From positions 186,001-250,000 of the forward strand of contig JAIEFE010000013.1 of the NCBI GenBank assembly GCA_029067085.1: a DNA stretch of 64,000 nt, written 5' to 3'. The first letter of the stretch is position 1, and every line of letters begins with the position of its first letter. Positions 54,781-62,851 of this stretch are shown in pieces. This DNA comes from Lachnospiraceae bacterium. GTDB lineage: Bacteria > Bacillota > Clostridia > Lachnospirales > Lachnospiraceae. Below the pieces are notes generated by a model, which saw nothing but the letters and a program-made list of their open reading frames with translations, did not search any database and was not told the origin of the DNA. The position numbers were made by a program, and so were the translations under genes.

Positions 54781-54814
54781 AAGCTCCGAACATCCTGATG
54801 TTTGGAGCTTTTTT
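54781..54814 (+). terminator. Intrinsic terminator after rpmA
   Basis: AAGCTCCGAACATC (54781-54794) pairs with GATGTTTGGAGCTT (54797-54810) with one mismatch, then T-run to 54814. obgE begins 17 bp later, so some readthrough may reach it. Confidence 0.88.
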
Positions 54815-54831
54815 AGATGAGGCAGAGCAAT

Positions 54832-56121
54832 ATGTTTGCAGATCGAGCAAAAATTTTCGTAAAAAGCGGCAAGGGCGGGGACGGTCATGTCTCCTTCCGG
54901 CGGGAAAAATATGTACCAAACGGCGGTCCTGACGGTGGAGACGGCGGAAATGGAGGAAACGTCTACTTTGAAGTGGACGAGGGCTTAAACACCCTCACCG
55001 ATTTTCGTCATATCCGCAAATACAGCGCCGGAAACGGCGAGGAGGGCGGCAAAAAGAACTGCGCCGGAAAAGCTGGAGATGACATCACGATAAAAGTGCC
55101 GGAAGGAACTGTGATCAGAGAAGCCGAAAGCGGCAAGGTCATCACGGACATGTCCGGGGAAAACAGGCGTTTCCTTCTTTTGAAAGGCGGACGTGGCGGC
55201 AGCGGCAACCAACACTATGCCACAAGTACCATGCAGGCTCCCAAATACGCCCAGCCGGGGCAGCCGGCTCAGGAACTGGAGCTTCTCTTGGAGCTTAAGG
55301 TGATTGCAGATGTTGGGCTTGTAGGTTTTCCGAATGTCGGAAAATCCACCTTTTTAGCGAAAGTGACTAACGCACGGCCAAAAATCGCAAACTATCATTT
55401 TACCACATTGAATCCCAATCTGGGTGTGGTGGACTTGGAGGACGCGAAAGGCTTTGTGATCGCCGATATTCCCGGCCTTATCGAAGGCGCAGCGCAGGGT
55501 GTCGGTCTGGGGCATGAATTTCTGCGGCACATTGAGCGTACCAGACTGATCGTGCACATTGTGGACGCGGCTTCCACCGAAGGGCGTGACCCTATTGAAG
55601 ATATCCACGCCATTAATAAAGAGCTTGCCGCCTACGACGAGAAACTTGCGAGCCGCCCGCAGATCATTGCTGCCAACAAGATTGATATGATCTTTGAGGG
55701 CGACGAGGATCCCGTTGAAAAGATCAGAGCCGCTTTTGAACCGGAGGGTGTCCCGGTCTATGGCATCTCCGCCCTTAGTGGAAAGGGTGTGAGAGAACTT
55801 CTCTACGCCATCAATAATCGCCTTGAGGAGATCGGCGAGGAACCCATCACCTTTGAGCAGGAGTTTTTCCCGGAGTTTCATTTTGACACGGAGAATGATC
55901 CCTTCACTGTAGAGTACGATGAAGCGGCAAATGAATATGTGGTAGAAGGGCCGCGCATTGAAAAAATGCTCTCTTACACGAATTTAGAATCCGAAAAAGG
56001 GTTCAAGTTTTTTCAGGATTTCCTGAAAAAACAGGGCATCCTTGCGCAGCTTGAGGCACTGGGAATCGAGGAGGGCAGCACGGTAAGGATGTATGGATTG
56101 TCATTTGACTATTATAAATAG
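54832..56121 (+). CDS. obgE: GTPase Obg
   Basis: An essential GTPase in 50S ribosome assembly and stress signalling. The 429-residue protein has the Gly-rich Obg fold (FVKSGKGGDGHVSFRREK, PDGGDGGNGGNV), the GTPase domain (GFPNVGKSTFLAKV, DIPGLIEGAAQGVGLGHEFL, NKID) and the C-terminal OCT domain ending RMYGLSFDYYK. ATG 54832 is the family start; GAGGC lies upstream. It is followed by a strongly folded 176-bp spacer before yhbY. Confidence 0.97.
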   Translation: MFADRAKIFVKSGKGGDGHVSFRREKYVPNGGPDGGDGGNGGNVYFEVDEGLNTLTDFRHIRKYSAGNGEEGGKKNCAGKAGDDITIKVPEGTVIREAESGKVITDMSGENRRFLLLKGGRGGSGNQHYATSTMQAPKYAQPGQPAQELELLLELKVIADVGLVGFPNVGKSTFLAKVTNARPKIANYHFTTLNPNLGVVDLEDAKGFVIADIPGLIEGAAQGVGLGHEFLRHIERTRLIVHIVDAASTEGRDPIEDIHAINKELAAYDEKLASRPQIIAANKIDMIFEGDEDPVEKIRAAFEPEGVPVYGISALSGKGVRELLYAINNRLEEIGEEPITFEQEFFPEFHFDTENDPFTVEYDEAANEYVVEGPRIEKMLSYTNLESEKGFKFFQDFLKKQGILAQLEALGIEEGSTVRMYGLSFDYYK

Positions 56122-56126
56122 ATATA

Positions 56127-56270
56127 TGCGAATCGAAAATCCAACGCAGACCCGCTTGCGCTTCATTCCAGCCGTAACAGTGCTAAACTCGCCGAGTTGC
56201 AAAGCAACTCGTGACCTATGTTAAGCGCTGACGGCTTATAAGAGTCTGCTTATAGATATGCCGATTCGCA
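56127..56270 (+). other. Long folded spacer between obgE and yhbY
   Basis: A 144-nt rod of nested pairings: TGCGAATCG (56127-56135) with CGATTCGCA (56262-56270); GCAGAC (56146-56151) with GTCTGC (56244-56249); AGCCGT (56170-56175) with ACGGCT (56231-56236); CAGTGCT (56178-56184) with AGCGCTG (56224-56230); CGAGTTGC (56193-56200) with GCAACTCG (56204-56211). An alternative local hairpin, TATAAG (56237-56242) with CTTATA (56249-56254), would compete with the second pairing. No T-run, no coding potential seen. Confidence 0.65.
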
Positions 56271-56297
56271 CAATAATTATTCATTTAAGGAGATCAT

Positions 56298-56618
56298 ATG
56301 GAATTAACAAGCAAACAACGCGCATACTTAAAGAGTCTGGCAAATGGTATCGACCCCATATTTCAGGTAGGAAAGTCCAGTCTGACCCCGGAGTTTACCG
56401 AATCTGTGGGCGACGCCTTTAACACCAGAGAGCTTCTGAAGATCGCTGTTCTGAAAAATTGCGCGGACGATCCCAAGGAACTCGCACAGATGATCGCAGA
56501 GCGCACCCATTCCGATGTGGTTCAGGTGATCGGTAAAAAGATCATCCTCTACAAGCCGGACAAAAAAGATCCGAAGATCGTTCTTCCCAAGGCGAAGGCG
56601 CGCGAGGAGGGCCGATGA
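56298..56618 (+). CDS. yhbY: YhbY-family ribosome-assembly RNA-binding protein (CRM domain)
   Basis: A 106-residue CRM-domain protein that binds pre-50S particles. Starts MELTSKQRAYLKSLANGIDPIFQVGK, with the conserved G-x-x-G-like loop (QVGKSS) and VQVIGKKIILYKPDKKDPKIVLP at the end. AAGGAG precedes the ATG. It overlaps nadD by 4 bp (ATGA), so translation is coupled; the order yhbY-nadD-yqeK-rsfS is conserved in Firmicutes. Confidence 0.93.
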   Translation: MELTSKQRAYLKSLANGIDPIFQVGKSSLTPEFTESVGDAFNTRELLKIAVLKNCADDPKELAQMIAERTHSDVVQVIGKKIILYKPDKKDPKIVLPKAKAREEGR

Positions 56619-57259
56619 GACGGATCGGCATTATGGGAGGCACCTTCAATCCCATCCACAATGGTCATCTGGCGATTGCCGGGAAAGCGCGAGAGCAGTT
56701 CTTTTTGGAAAAAATTCTCTTTATGCCAAGCGGCGTCCCATACACAAAGGATCTGCGGGAGGTTCTGCCCGTCGATATACGCTGTGAAATGACAGCACTT
56801 GCCATTGCGGATACGCCTTATTTCGAATTGTCCATGCTGGAAGCAGAGGATGCCGAACAGGGCAAAAACACCTACACGTTTGAAACCCTGCAAAAGCTTC
56901 GACATGCTGATCCGACGGCAGACTATTATTTCATTCTGGGAGCGGACAGCCTCTATGCGATAGAAAACTGGAAAAAACCGGAGCTTATTTTTGAAAATTG
57001 TACGCTTCTTGCAGCGATGCGGATTGACGAATCACCTATTGCGCTGCAGCGGGACATTTCTTTTGCGCAGGAAAAGCTTTATCAACAGGTGGTGTATCTG
57101 CGGGAAAAATATCGCGCTTCTATTGAAATTGTGGAATTTGAGGGTATTGACCTGTCCTCCACAAAGATTCGGGAAAAACTGCGGTTTGGAGAGTCTGTAT
57201 GCGGATTAGTTCCGAAGGTTGTGGAAGACTATATTCTGAAACATGAATGTTACAGATGA
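56615..57259 (+). CDS. nadD: Nicotinate-nucleotide adenylyltransferase
   Basis: This enzyme makes nicotinic acid adenine dinucleotide from NaMN and ATP in NAD synthesis. The 214-residue nucleotidyltransferase has GIMGGTFNPIHNGHLAIA (HxGH motif, about 14-17), FILGADSLYAIENWKKPE and the C-terminal signature LSSTKIREKL. It is translationally coupled to yhbY by ATGA overlap. yqeK follows after 17 bp. Confidence 0.96.
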   Translation: MRRIGIMGGTFNPIHNGHLAIAGKAREQFFLEKILFMPSGVPYTKDLREVLPVDIRCEMTALAIADTPYFELSMLEAEDAEQGKNTYTFETLQKLRHADPTADYYFILGADSLYAIENWKKPELIFENCTLLAAMRIDESPIALQRDISFAQEKLYQQVVYLREKYRASIEIVEFEGIDLSSTKIREKLRFGESVCGLVPKVVEDYILKHECYR

Positions 57260-57276
57260 TAAAGGGGGACACTGAT

Positions 57277-57870
57277 ATGGGTAGCAAACCGATGGAAAAA
57301 ACAGATTACACTTACCTCCGCAAGGAAATGGAGGAGGTTCTGTCTGCCAAACGCTATATCCACACTCTGGGCGTTGCCTACACGGCCTCCTGCCTTGCCA
57401 TGGCGCATGAGGAACCGATAGAGAAAGCGATGGTTGCAGGTCTTTTACATGACTGTGCGAAATCTATGCACGGCTCGGAGCTGGTTGCAATCTGCGAAAA
57501 AGGGCATCTCAGGATGAACGCGGTTGAAAGAAGCAATCCAACAGCTCTCCTGCATGCAAAAGCCGGAGCCTATCTGGCAGAACACAAGTACGGCGTGGCC
57601 GACACAGATATATTAAACGCCATATGCTATCATACGACGGGCCGTCCCGATATGAGCAAATTGGAGAAGATCATTTACATAGCTGACTATATCGAACCCG
57701 GAAGAAAACAGCTTGCCGGGCTTGAGATGGTCCGCCGGATCGCCTATCAGGATCTTGACTGGACGATGGAAAACATATTGGCAAACACGCTCGCCTATCT
57801 GCAGACGACGGATGGGCAGGTGGATGATATGACCGTCAAAACTTATGAATTTTACAGACGGAAAGCTTAA
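57277..57870 (+). CDS. yqeK: YqeK-family HD phosphohydrolase (Ap4A hydrolase)
   Basis: The 197-residue HD-domain protein is predicted to split diadenosine tetraphosphate symmetrically. The metal site is seen as RYIHTLGVAYTA (first His), LLHDCAKS (HD pair, about 59-60), HAKAGAYLA and ICYHTTGRPDMSKLEKIIYIADYIE. ATG 57277 has GGGGGA upstream; the frame extends a further 10 codons into nadD without support. It is part of the nadD-yqeK-rsfS block. Confidence 0.93.
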   Translation: MGSKPMEKTDYTYLRKEMEEVLSAKRYIHTLGVAYTASCLAMAHEEPIEKAMVAGLLHDCAKSMHGSELVAICEKGHLRMNAVERSNPTALLHAKAGAYLAEHKYGVADTDILNAICYHTTGRPDMSKLEKIIYIADYIEPGRKQLAGLEMVRRIAYQDLDWTMENILANTLAYLQTTDGQVDDMTVKTYEFYRRKA

Positions 57871-57893
57871 AGAAAGGCATGGTGAGATCATAG

Positions 57894-58244
57894 ATGGATA
57901 CAAAACAGACAGCATTGATTGCCGTGAATGCATTGGAAGACAAAAAAGCGGAGGATATTCGCATCTTAGATATCAGCGAAATATCGACGATCGCCGATTA
58001 CTTTATTATCGCAAACGGTACAAACAAAAGCCAGATTCAGGCAATAGCTGACAATATATCGGAAATTCTTGGAAGAGCCGGTGTCACTATGCGTCAGATA
58101 GAGGGATACCAGAACGCAAATTGGGTTCTGATGGACTTTCAGGATGTGATCATCCACATCTTTGACAAAGAGAACCGTTTGTTCTATGATCTGGAACGAA
58201 TCTGGCGGGATGGAATACTCATCGAAAAAGAGGCGCTGTCTTGA
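57894..58244 (+). CDS. rsfS: Ribosomal silencing factor RsfS
   Basis: The 116-residue protein binds L14 and prevents subunit joining under starvation. The family pattern is complete: ALEDKKAEDIRILDISEIS, TIADYFIIANGTNKSQIQAIAD, EGYQNANWVLMDFQDVIIHIF and the terminal YDLERIW. GAAAGGCATGGTGAG lies upstream. The -35 of the next promoter overlaps its stop codon. Confidence 0.96.
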   Translation: MDTKQTALIAVNALEDKKAEDIRILDISEISTIADYFIIANGTNKSQIQAIADNISEILGRAGVTMRQIEGYQNANWVLMDFQDVIIHIFDKENRLFYDLERIWRDGILIEKEALS

Positions 58245-58270
58245 CATTTTAAAAATGTCTATGGTAAAAT
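58241..58270 (+). promoter_or_regulatory. Promoter of the DUF2798 gene
   Basis: -35 TTGACA (58241-58246), -10 TAAAAT (58265-58270), 18-bp spacer. It predicts an unusually long leader of about 150 nt. Confidence 0.8.
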
Positions 58271-58306
58271 CTTTTAGGAAATAAAATAAAGAAAACATAC
58301 ATGATG

Positions 58307-58388
58307 ACACAGGTAGTGCTTTGCACGTAAAGCTGATTACGGAACATGTTTTTGTTTCGATCGCTTTATTTTGAAAGCCAGCCTGTGT
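58307..58388 (+). other. Possible folded 5' leader of the DUF2798 gene
   Basis: ACACAGG (58307-58313) pairs with CCTGTGT (58382-58388) and encloses GTGC-TTT-GCAC (58316-58326) and AAAGC (58329-58333) with GCTTT (58363-58367). The region is non-coding in all frames of note and precedes a GAGGAGGA ribosome site at 58411. Riboswitch-like or protein-bound leader is possible, but no known class is recognised. Confidence 0.4.
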
Positions 58389-58427
58389 TTTTGTATGTCC
58401 AAAAAGAGAAGAGGAGGATATTATTTT

Positions 58428-58985
58428 ATGCCTACAAATCAGTTTCAGAGGATGGTATTTGCCTTCCTTACCGTTCTGGTAACGGTTCATGCGTATGTAT
58501 TTTACAGCCTGTACGTCGTCAACGGGACAATCTTGATGACGATCACCGGAGCCGATTCCGTGATTCACGCCATCAACGCTCAGGGCGGTGTATCCATGTT
58601 TGGAAAAATGCTACCCATCTGGGCGATCATCCTGATCGAATTCATCTTTGCCTACGGGTTGGAATGTGTGATGGGAAGTCCCTTATCCTTCCGGCTTGCC
58701 TGCAAGAATTTCGAACCGGAAAAAACCCATCCCGTTATTTTCGAAAGCGCTGTCATCTGTGCTACAGTTGGATTGATGTGCCCGACCATGAGCTTTTTAG
58801 CTGCATGGTTCTATTATCCCTATTATGCAGGATTTAGCCTGTTTACACTGCTTGCGAACTGGTTGAAGCTGGTATGCTATAATTTCCCTTTTGCATTTTT
58901 TACGCAGCTGTTTTTCATCCAGCCCTTGATCAGAACAATTTTCAAGCTGTTGTTTCGGAATAACATCCCATCTACCGTGTATTGA
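58428..58985 (+). CDS. DUF2798-type membrane protein
   Basis: A 185-residue protein with four hydrophobic helices (about 8-28, 62-83, 105-127, 135-165), arranged as two repeats of a two-helix unit; both repeats share FQRMVFAFLTVLVTVHAYVF-like and PIWAIILIEFIFAY-like parts. This fits the DUF2798 family, small membrane proteins of unknown function. GAGGAGGA is about 9 nt upstream of ATG 58428. It has its own promoter and a long leader. Confidence 0.72.
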   Translation: MPTNQFQRMVFAFLTVLVTVHAYVFYSLYVVNGTILMTITGADSVIHAINAQGGVSMFGKMLPIWAIILIEFIFAYGLECVMGSPLSFRLACKNFEPEKTHPVIFESAVICATVGLMCPTMSFLAAWFYYPYYAGFSLFTLLANWLKLVCYNFPFAFFTQLFFIQPLIRTIFKLLFRNNIPSTVY

Positions 58986-59070
58986 TCTGAAACATGATCA
59001 TAAAAAGGAGATCAGAGTGAGAAAACAGACAGGACCGGCAAGATTTTTCTGCCGATCCTGTACAGGTTTT

Positions 59071-59292
59071 CTATACTTTGTTTGATTCTGCTGTGCCGCC
59101 TGTATACATATAAAACGTAATGATATACAGACCGGCGATACCCACCAGAGCATAGATAATTCTGGCAAACCATGACATATTACCAAATATGAATGCTACA
59201 AGGTCAAAGCTGAAAAGTCCGATCAATCCCCAGTTGAGAGCACCGATGATGGCAATCGTCAGGGCAAGACAGTCTAACGCTTTATTTCTCAT
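59071..59292 (-). CDS. DUF378 small membrane protein
   Basis: A 73-residue protein with two hydrophobic helices. The pattern LDCLALTIAIIGALNWGLIGLF and the later IIYALVGIAGLYII is diagnostic of DUF378 (YuzA-like). The function is unknown. ATG 59292 has GGGGGAAG upstream on this strand; an in-frame start 18 bp earlier would overlap that site. Confidence 0.85.
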   Translation of the reverse strand: MRNKALDCLALTIAIIGALNWGLIGLFSFDLVAFIFGNMSWFARIIYALVGIAGLYIITFYMYTGGTAESNKV

Positions 59293-59443
59293 GTTTTCTT
59301 CCCCCTTCATAAGACATCAATCCTACTTCGCAAACGAGAAATATACGATCTGATTTCTCGATCATAATCGTCATACAAACCAATTACGATCACTAGCTAG
59401 TATGCGCGAAGGAATTTATCCTATGCTGGAAAATTTTCGTCTT

Positions 59444-59479
59444 GTCAAAAAATAAACCCTGCGAAACAACTTCACAGGG
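59444..59479 (-). terminator. Intrinsic terminator of lexA
   Basis: On the minus strand, CCCTG (59479-59475) pairs with CAGGG (59461-59457), extended by further pairs around one mismatch, then TTTATTTTTTG. Confidence 0.75.
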
Positions 59480-59499
59480 CTTAAATCAAAATCTATTTT

Positions 59500-60120
59500 T
59501 CAATGTTTATACAGTCTGAATACGCCGAAGACTTTTCCCAGAATCTGACAGTCATTTACAATGATAGGATCCATATCGTCATTTTCCGGCTGCAGACGCA
59601 CATGACCGTTTTCCTTATAAAAAGTTTTTACAGTGGCAGAGTCGTCTATCAATGCCACTACAGTATCACCGTTATCCGCCGTCTGGCAGCTTTTCACAAA
59701 AATCTGATCGCCGCTGTAAATGCCGACGTTTATCATGGAATCTCCCTTTACTTTTAATACAAAGGATTCGCCGCTTGGCACCATGTCCGCCGGAACAGGG
59801 AAGTAGCTCTCAATATTCTGTTCCGCCAGAATCGGCTGTCCGGCAGCCACCTGGCCGATCACGGGCAGGGAAACCATTTCCGTGCGCACCATCTGAAAAT
59901 TGTCATCACATATCTCAATAGCGCGGGGTTTCGTGGGATCTCTTCTGATATAACCGTTTTTTTCCAGCGTCTCGAGGTGAGAGTGAACAGAGGAGGTGGA
60001 TTTCAAATTGACCGCCTCACAGATTTCACGAACTGCTGGCGGATAACCTCTTTTTAAGATCTCATCTTTAATATAGTCAAGAATCTGCTGTTGCTTCACG
60101 GTAATCTTTCCCTGTGCCAT
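59500..60120 (-). CDS. lexA: LexA repressor
   Basis: The 206-residue SOS repressor. The winged helix (1-65) has [24 protein letters not shown]. The self-cleavage site Ala93-Gly94 is in QVAAGQP. The catalytic Ser128 (GDSMI) and Lys165 (ATVKTF) are present. GGAAAGGG is the likely ribosome site on this strand. It is divergent from a LysM gene across a spacer with three LexA boxes, the same layout as lexA-yneA in bacilli. It should control itself, the neighbour and probably the gene at 21.1 kb. Confidence 0.97.
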   Translation of the reverse strand: MAQGKITVKQQQILDYIKDEILKRGYPPAVREICEAVNLKSTSSVHSHLETLEKNGYIRRDPTKPRAIEICDDNFQMVRTEMVSLPVIGQVAAGQPILAEQNIESYFPVPADMVPSGESFVLKVKGDSMINVGIYSGDQIFVKSCQTADNGDTVVALIDDSATVKTFYKENGHVRLQPENDDMDPIIVNDCQILGKVFGVFRLYKH

Positions 60121-60231
60121 AGTAAAATCCCTTTCCTTTCCCTATACAAATCTGCGGTTTCCTCACTAATCCGGATAAATAAACCAGTCCGATACCCAAC
60201 AAATATCAGCTGTTTTTGTTGCTATGCGTAT

Positions 60232-60260
60232 AGTATAGCACAGAATTTCGTAAAAAGCAA
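60232..60260 (-). promoter_or_regulatory. Promoter of lexA
   Basis: Minus strand -35 TTGCTT (60260-60255) and -10 TATACT (60237-60232), 17-bp spacer. Confidence 0.65.
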
Positions 60261-60270
60261 ACATATATTC

Positions 60271-60356
60271 TGAAAATTTGTTCGATTTTTCTTTTAAAAA
60301 GTATTGACAATCGAAAATATGTTCGATATAATACAAACATAGAGAACATCCGTTCG
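60271..60356. promoter_or_regulatory. Three LexA boxes between lexA and yneA
   Basis: TGAAAATTTGTTCG (60271-60284), CGAAAATATGTTCG (60312-60325) and AGAACATCCGTTCG (60343-60356) fit the Gram-positive SOS box CGAAC-N4-GTTCG, all with a perfect right half GTTCG. The middle box lies within the spacer of the yneA promoter, and the third just after its start site. Confidence 0.85.
60304..60332 (+). promoter_or_regulatory. Consensus promoter of yneA
   Basis: -35 TTGACA (60304-60309), -10 TATAAT (60327-60332), 17-bp spacer: a full consensus promoter, with a LexA box inside the spacer, so it should be strong when derepressed. Confidence 0.9.
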
Positions 60357-60407
60357 TAACACATGTTCTGTTTATTAACAGAATGGAAGAGAGGAGTTGG
60401 AAAGAAT

Positions 60408-60803
60408 ATGACACAGCGACGCAGGAGTACACAGGATATCAGGAGCGAGAGAAGGATCCGCAATAACCGCATCCGCAGAAGACGGGAAATGAGAAAGAAT
60501 TTTCTCTTATTTATGATGACGCTCTGTCTGATCGTCACCACCTCCATCGCCGTCAGCTCTTTTCGTTCCAATGCAAAAGGGGATCCCGCGAAGGAGACCT
60601 ATCGCTATTATAAGAGCATCACCGTGTCCGAAAACGACACGCTCTGGTCGATTGCGCAAACCTATATGGATGAGATGCACTACGACTCTATACAGGACTA
60701 TATCAGAGATGTTAAGCATATCAATAACCTGAAGAATGACGCGATTTTTGCGGACGCCCATCTGATCGTACCATATTATGCCGAGGCAGTCGCGAGGCCG
60801 TAA
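60408..60803 (+). CDS. yneA: YneA-like LysM protein, SOS division inhibitor candidate
   Basis: A 131-residue protein. A very basic N-terminus (RRRSTQDIRSERRIRNNRIR) precedes one hydrophobic helix (about 31-50) and a C-terminal LysM-like domain (about 65-125; KSITVSENDTLWSIAQTYMD). This is the architecture and position of B. subtilis YneA, which delays division during the SOS response. Sequence alone does not prove that activity. ATG 60408 has GGAAAG close upstream and GAGGAG further. It is controlled by the LexA boxes. Confidence 0.8.
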   Translation: MTQRRRSTQDIRSERRIRNNRIRRRREMRKNFLLFMMTLCLIVTTSIAVSSFRSNAKGDPAKETYRYYKSITVSENDTLWSIAQTYMDEMHYDSIQDYIRDVKHINNLKNDAIFADAHLIVPYYAEAVARP

Positions 60804-60824
60804 TTCGGCAACAGATTTTTGTAA

Positions 60825-60854
60825 TTGACGAAACACACAGATAGAGTGTATTAT
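60825..60854 (+). promoter_or_regulatory. Promoter of the ABC exporter genes
   Basis: -35 TTGACG (60825-60830), -10 TATTAT (60849-60854), 18-bp spacer. The predicted leader is about 150 nt. Confidence 0.65.
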
Positions 60855-60930
60855 TGTTTGTATTATGACCTATACTGCAGCATCATACTAATTCAATCAG
60901 AACTAAATTATATATTGTTTGTTGTTTCTA

Positions 60931-60966
60931 CCAACGGCAGGTATCATATAACAGAACTGCCGTTGG
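60931..60966 (+). other. Strong leader hairpin ahead of the ABC exporter genes
   Basis: CCAACGGCAG (60931-60940) pairs perfectly with CTGCCGTTGG (60957-60966) around a 16-nt loop, then TTATTCTTC. It may be a terminator-like attenuator, though the T-run is poor. Confidence 0.5.
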
Positions 60967-61009
60967 TTATTCTTCATACGCAGAACATTTATATTCAGGA
61001 GAAAGCTAA

Positions 61010-62851
61010 ATGAAAGAGCAAAGGAATAAAAAAGAAGATAAGCTGTCGTTCTCAGAAACTCTAAAAAATGACTGGTATGCGATAAAGCTCGGATATTCCA
61101 TTCAAAAGAACGTGGTCGTACATGCTTTTTTCATGCAGATTGCAGGATATTTTGAATGGGTATTTTTTGATGCAATATTTATGCGCTATATTGTAGATGC
61201 GCTGGATAAAAATCAGGGTTTTCAAACGATTTTTACATTTATCCTGATATGCGGCGCGGTATTCTTTCTGATCAATGTATATATGAATTATGTAGAAAAT
61301 GTAGTATATCCATTGTCGACGACAAGACTGTATTACGGCGTCTATACCAAATTATATGCCAAAGCAAAAAATGTTGAACTCAGATGCTATGAAGATCCAG
61401 AATTTTATAATCGCTACACGATGGCGATGAATGAAGCAGAGACGAAAATCAATACTATTATCACAAGTTTTTGGGGCGTTTTGGTGGGTGCAGCGGCAAC
61501 TGCGGCTGTGTTTGGATTTATGTACGAGATCGATCATTTTGCGATGCTCTTTATCTTATGTCCGCTGATCGGAAATTTTCTGTTCGGAAATAGAAAAAAC
61601 AAATTTGAGTTCCAGCGATATCAGGAGCAAGCACCGAACGACAAAGTTTTAAATTATGTAAACCGAGTCATGTATCTGCCCGACTATGCAAAAGAAATGC
61701 GGATTTTCCCGATTTTTCGTCTTCTCAAAAAACAGTACCATGATGCAACACAGGAAAACATGAGAGTGGCTAAAAAATATGCGTTTGCCAATGCACACAT
61801 GAGCTTTTGGAAGAACACATTTACTTTTACGGCAATCTTTGAAGGAGTGCTCCTCTATGCCGTTTACCGGAATCTGGTAACGGGCTCCATCTCTCTGGCT
61901 CAGCTCACTGTGATGAGCAGTCTTATGGTCGCTATGACCTGGATTTTAATCCGGCTCTTTGAAGATGTCATGGCTATTATGAAAAACGGTCTGTTCATAA
62001 ACAATCTCAGGGGATTTTTGGAATATGAGGAAGAGATTCCCGAGGATCAAAAGGGAATTTTGCCGGAAAAAGAGTTTGAGAGTCTTGTGTTTGATAATGT
62101 ATGCTTTTCTTATAAAGACGAAGAAACGATAAAAAATCTTTCTTTTACGTTACGCAAAGGCGAAATTGCAGCTCTGGTGGGACATAACGGCGCCGGAAAG
62201 ACCACGATCGTTAAACTTTTGCTGAGATTGTATGACCCCGTTTCCGGAGTCATTCGGTTAAACGGAAGGGATATCCGGGAATACGATCTTCACGCTTATA
62301 GAGAGATGTTTGCCACTACCTTTCAGGATTTTGCCATTATGGGGATGACCATTAAGGAAAATGTTCTGATGGGAAGGCATTATGAGAAGGAAGACGAACT
62401 GGTGGAGGACTCCTTAAAGAGAGCGGGAGTCTACGAAAAAGTGCAAAGCCTTCCTAAGGGAATCCACACTATGATGACGAAAGAGTTTGATGAGGACGGA
62501 GCGGTATTGTCCGGAGGAGAGAATCAGAAGCTGGCTGTTGCAAGAACATTTGCCAAGGACTCACCGGTCAAAATCTTTGACGAGCCATCCAGTGCTCTTG
62601 ATCCCCTTGCGGAGTATGAGTTATTTCAAAATATTATGAAAGAGGGCAAGGATCACACCATGCTCTTTATTTCCCATCGCCTGTCCTCTGTCAAGAGCTG
62701 TGACAAAGTTTTCATGCTCGAGGGCGGCAGACTGATTGAGGAAGGCTCTCATAAGCAGTTGATGGAGCTTGGCGGAAGTTATGCACAGATGTATAAGAAG
62801 CAGGCCATGAATTATCTGGCTCTGAATGAGGGGGAGGAGGTGGAATCGTGA
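61010..62851 (+). CDS. ABC exporter half-transporter, first subunit
   Basis: The 613-residue protein is a fused membrane domain (about six helices, residues 35-320) and ATPase domain. Walker A is GHNGAGKTTI (about 394-403), the signature LSGGENQKLAVAR (about 503-515), Walker B VKIFDEPSSALDP, then the H-loop ISHRLSS. It should form a heterodimer with the product of the next, overlapping gene. The substrate is unknown: drug, lipid or peptide. The gene has an AGGAG site and a leader hairpin. Confidence 0.92.
   Translation: MKEQRNKKEDKLSFSETLKNDWYAIKLGYSIQKNVVVHAFFMQIAGYFEWVFFDAIFMRYIVDALDKNQGFQTIFTFILICGAVFFLINVYMNYVENVVYPLSTTRLYYGVYTKLYAKAKNVELRCYEDPEFYNRYTMAMNEAETKINTIITSFWGVLVGAAATAAVFGFMYEIDHFAMLFILCPLIGNFLFGNRKNKFEFQRYQEQAPNDKVLNYVNRVMYLPDYAKEMRIFPIFRLLKKQYHDATQENMRVAKKYAFANAHMSFWKNTFTFTAIFEGVLLYAVYRNLVTGSISLAQLTVMSSLMVAMTWILIRLFEDVMAIMKNGLFINNLRGFLEYEEEIPEDQKGILPEKEFESLVFDNVCFSYKDEETIKNLSFTLRKGEIAALVGHNGAGKTTIVKLLLRLYDPVSGVIRLNGRDIREYDLHAYREMFATTFQDFAIMGMTIKENVLMGRHYEKEDELVEDSLKRAGVYEKVQSLPKGIHTMMTKEFDEDGAVLSGGENQKLAVARTFAKDSPVKIFDEPSSALDPLAEYELFQNIMKEGKDHTMLFISHRLSSVKSCDKVFMLEGGRLIEEGSHKQLMELGGSYAQMYKKQAMNYLALNEGEEVES

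Noticed and set aside
59320-59440. Further structured RNA or gene between the DUF378 gene and lexA
   Set aside because: Only the lexA terminator and AT-rich sequence were seen; no convincing stems or frames otherwise.
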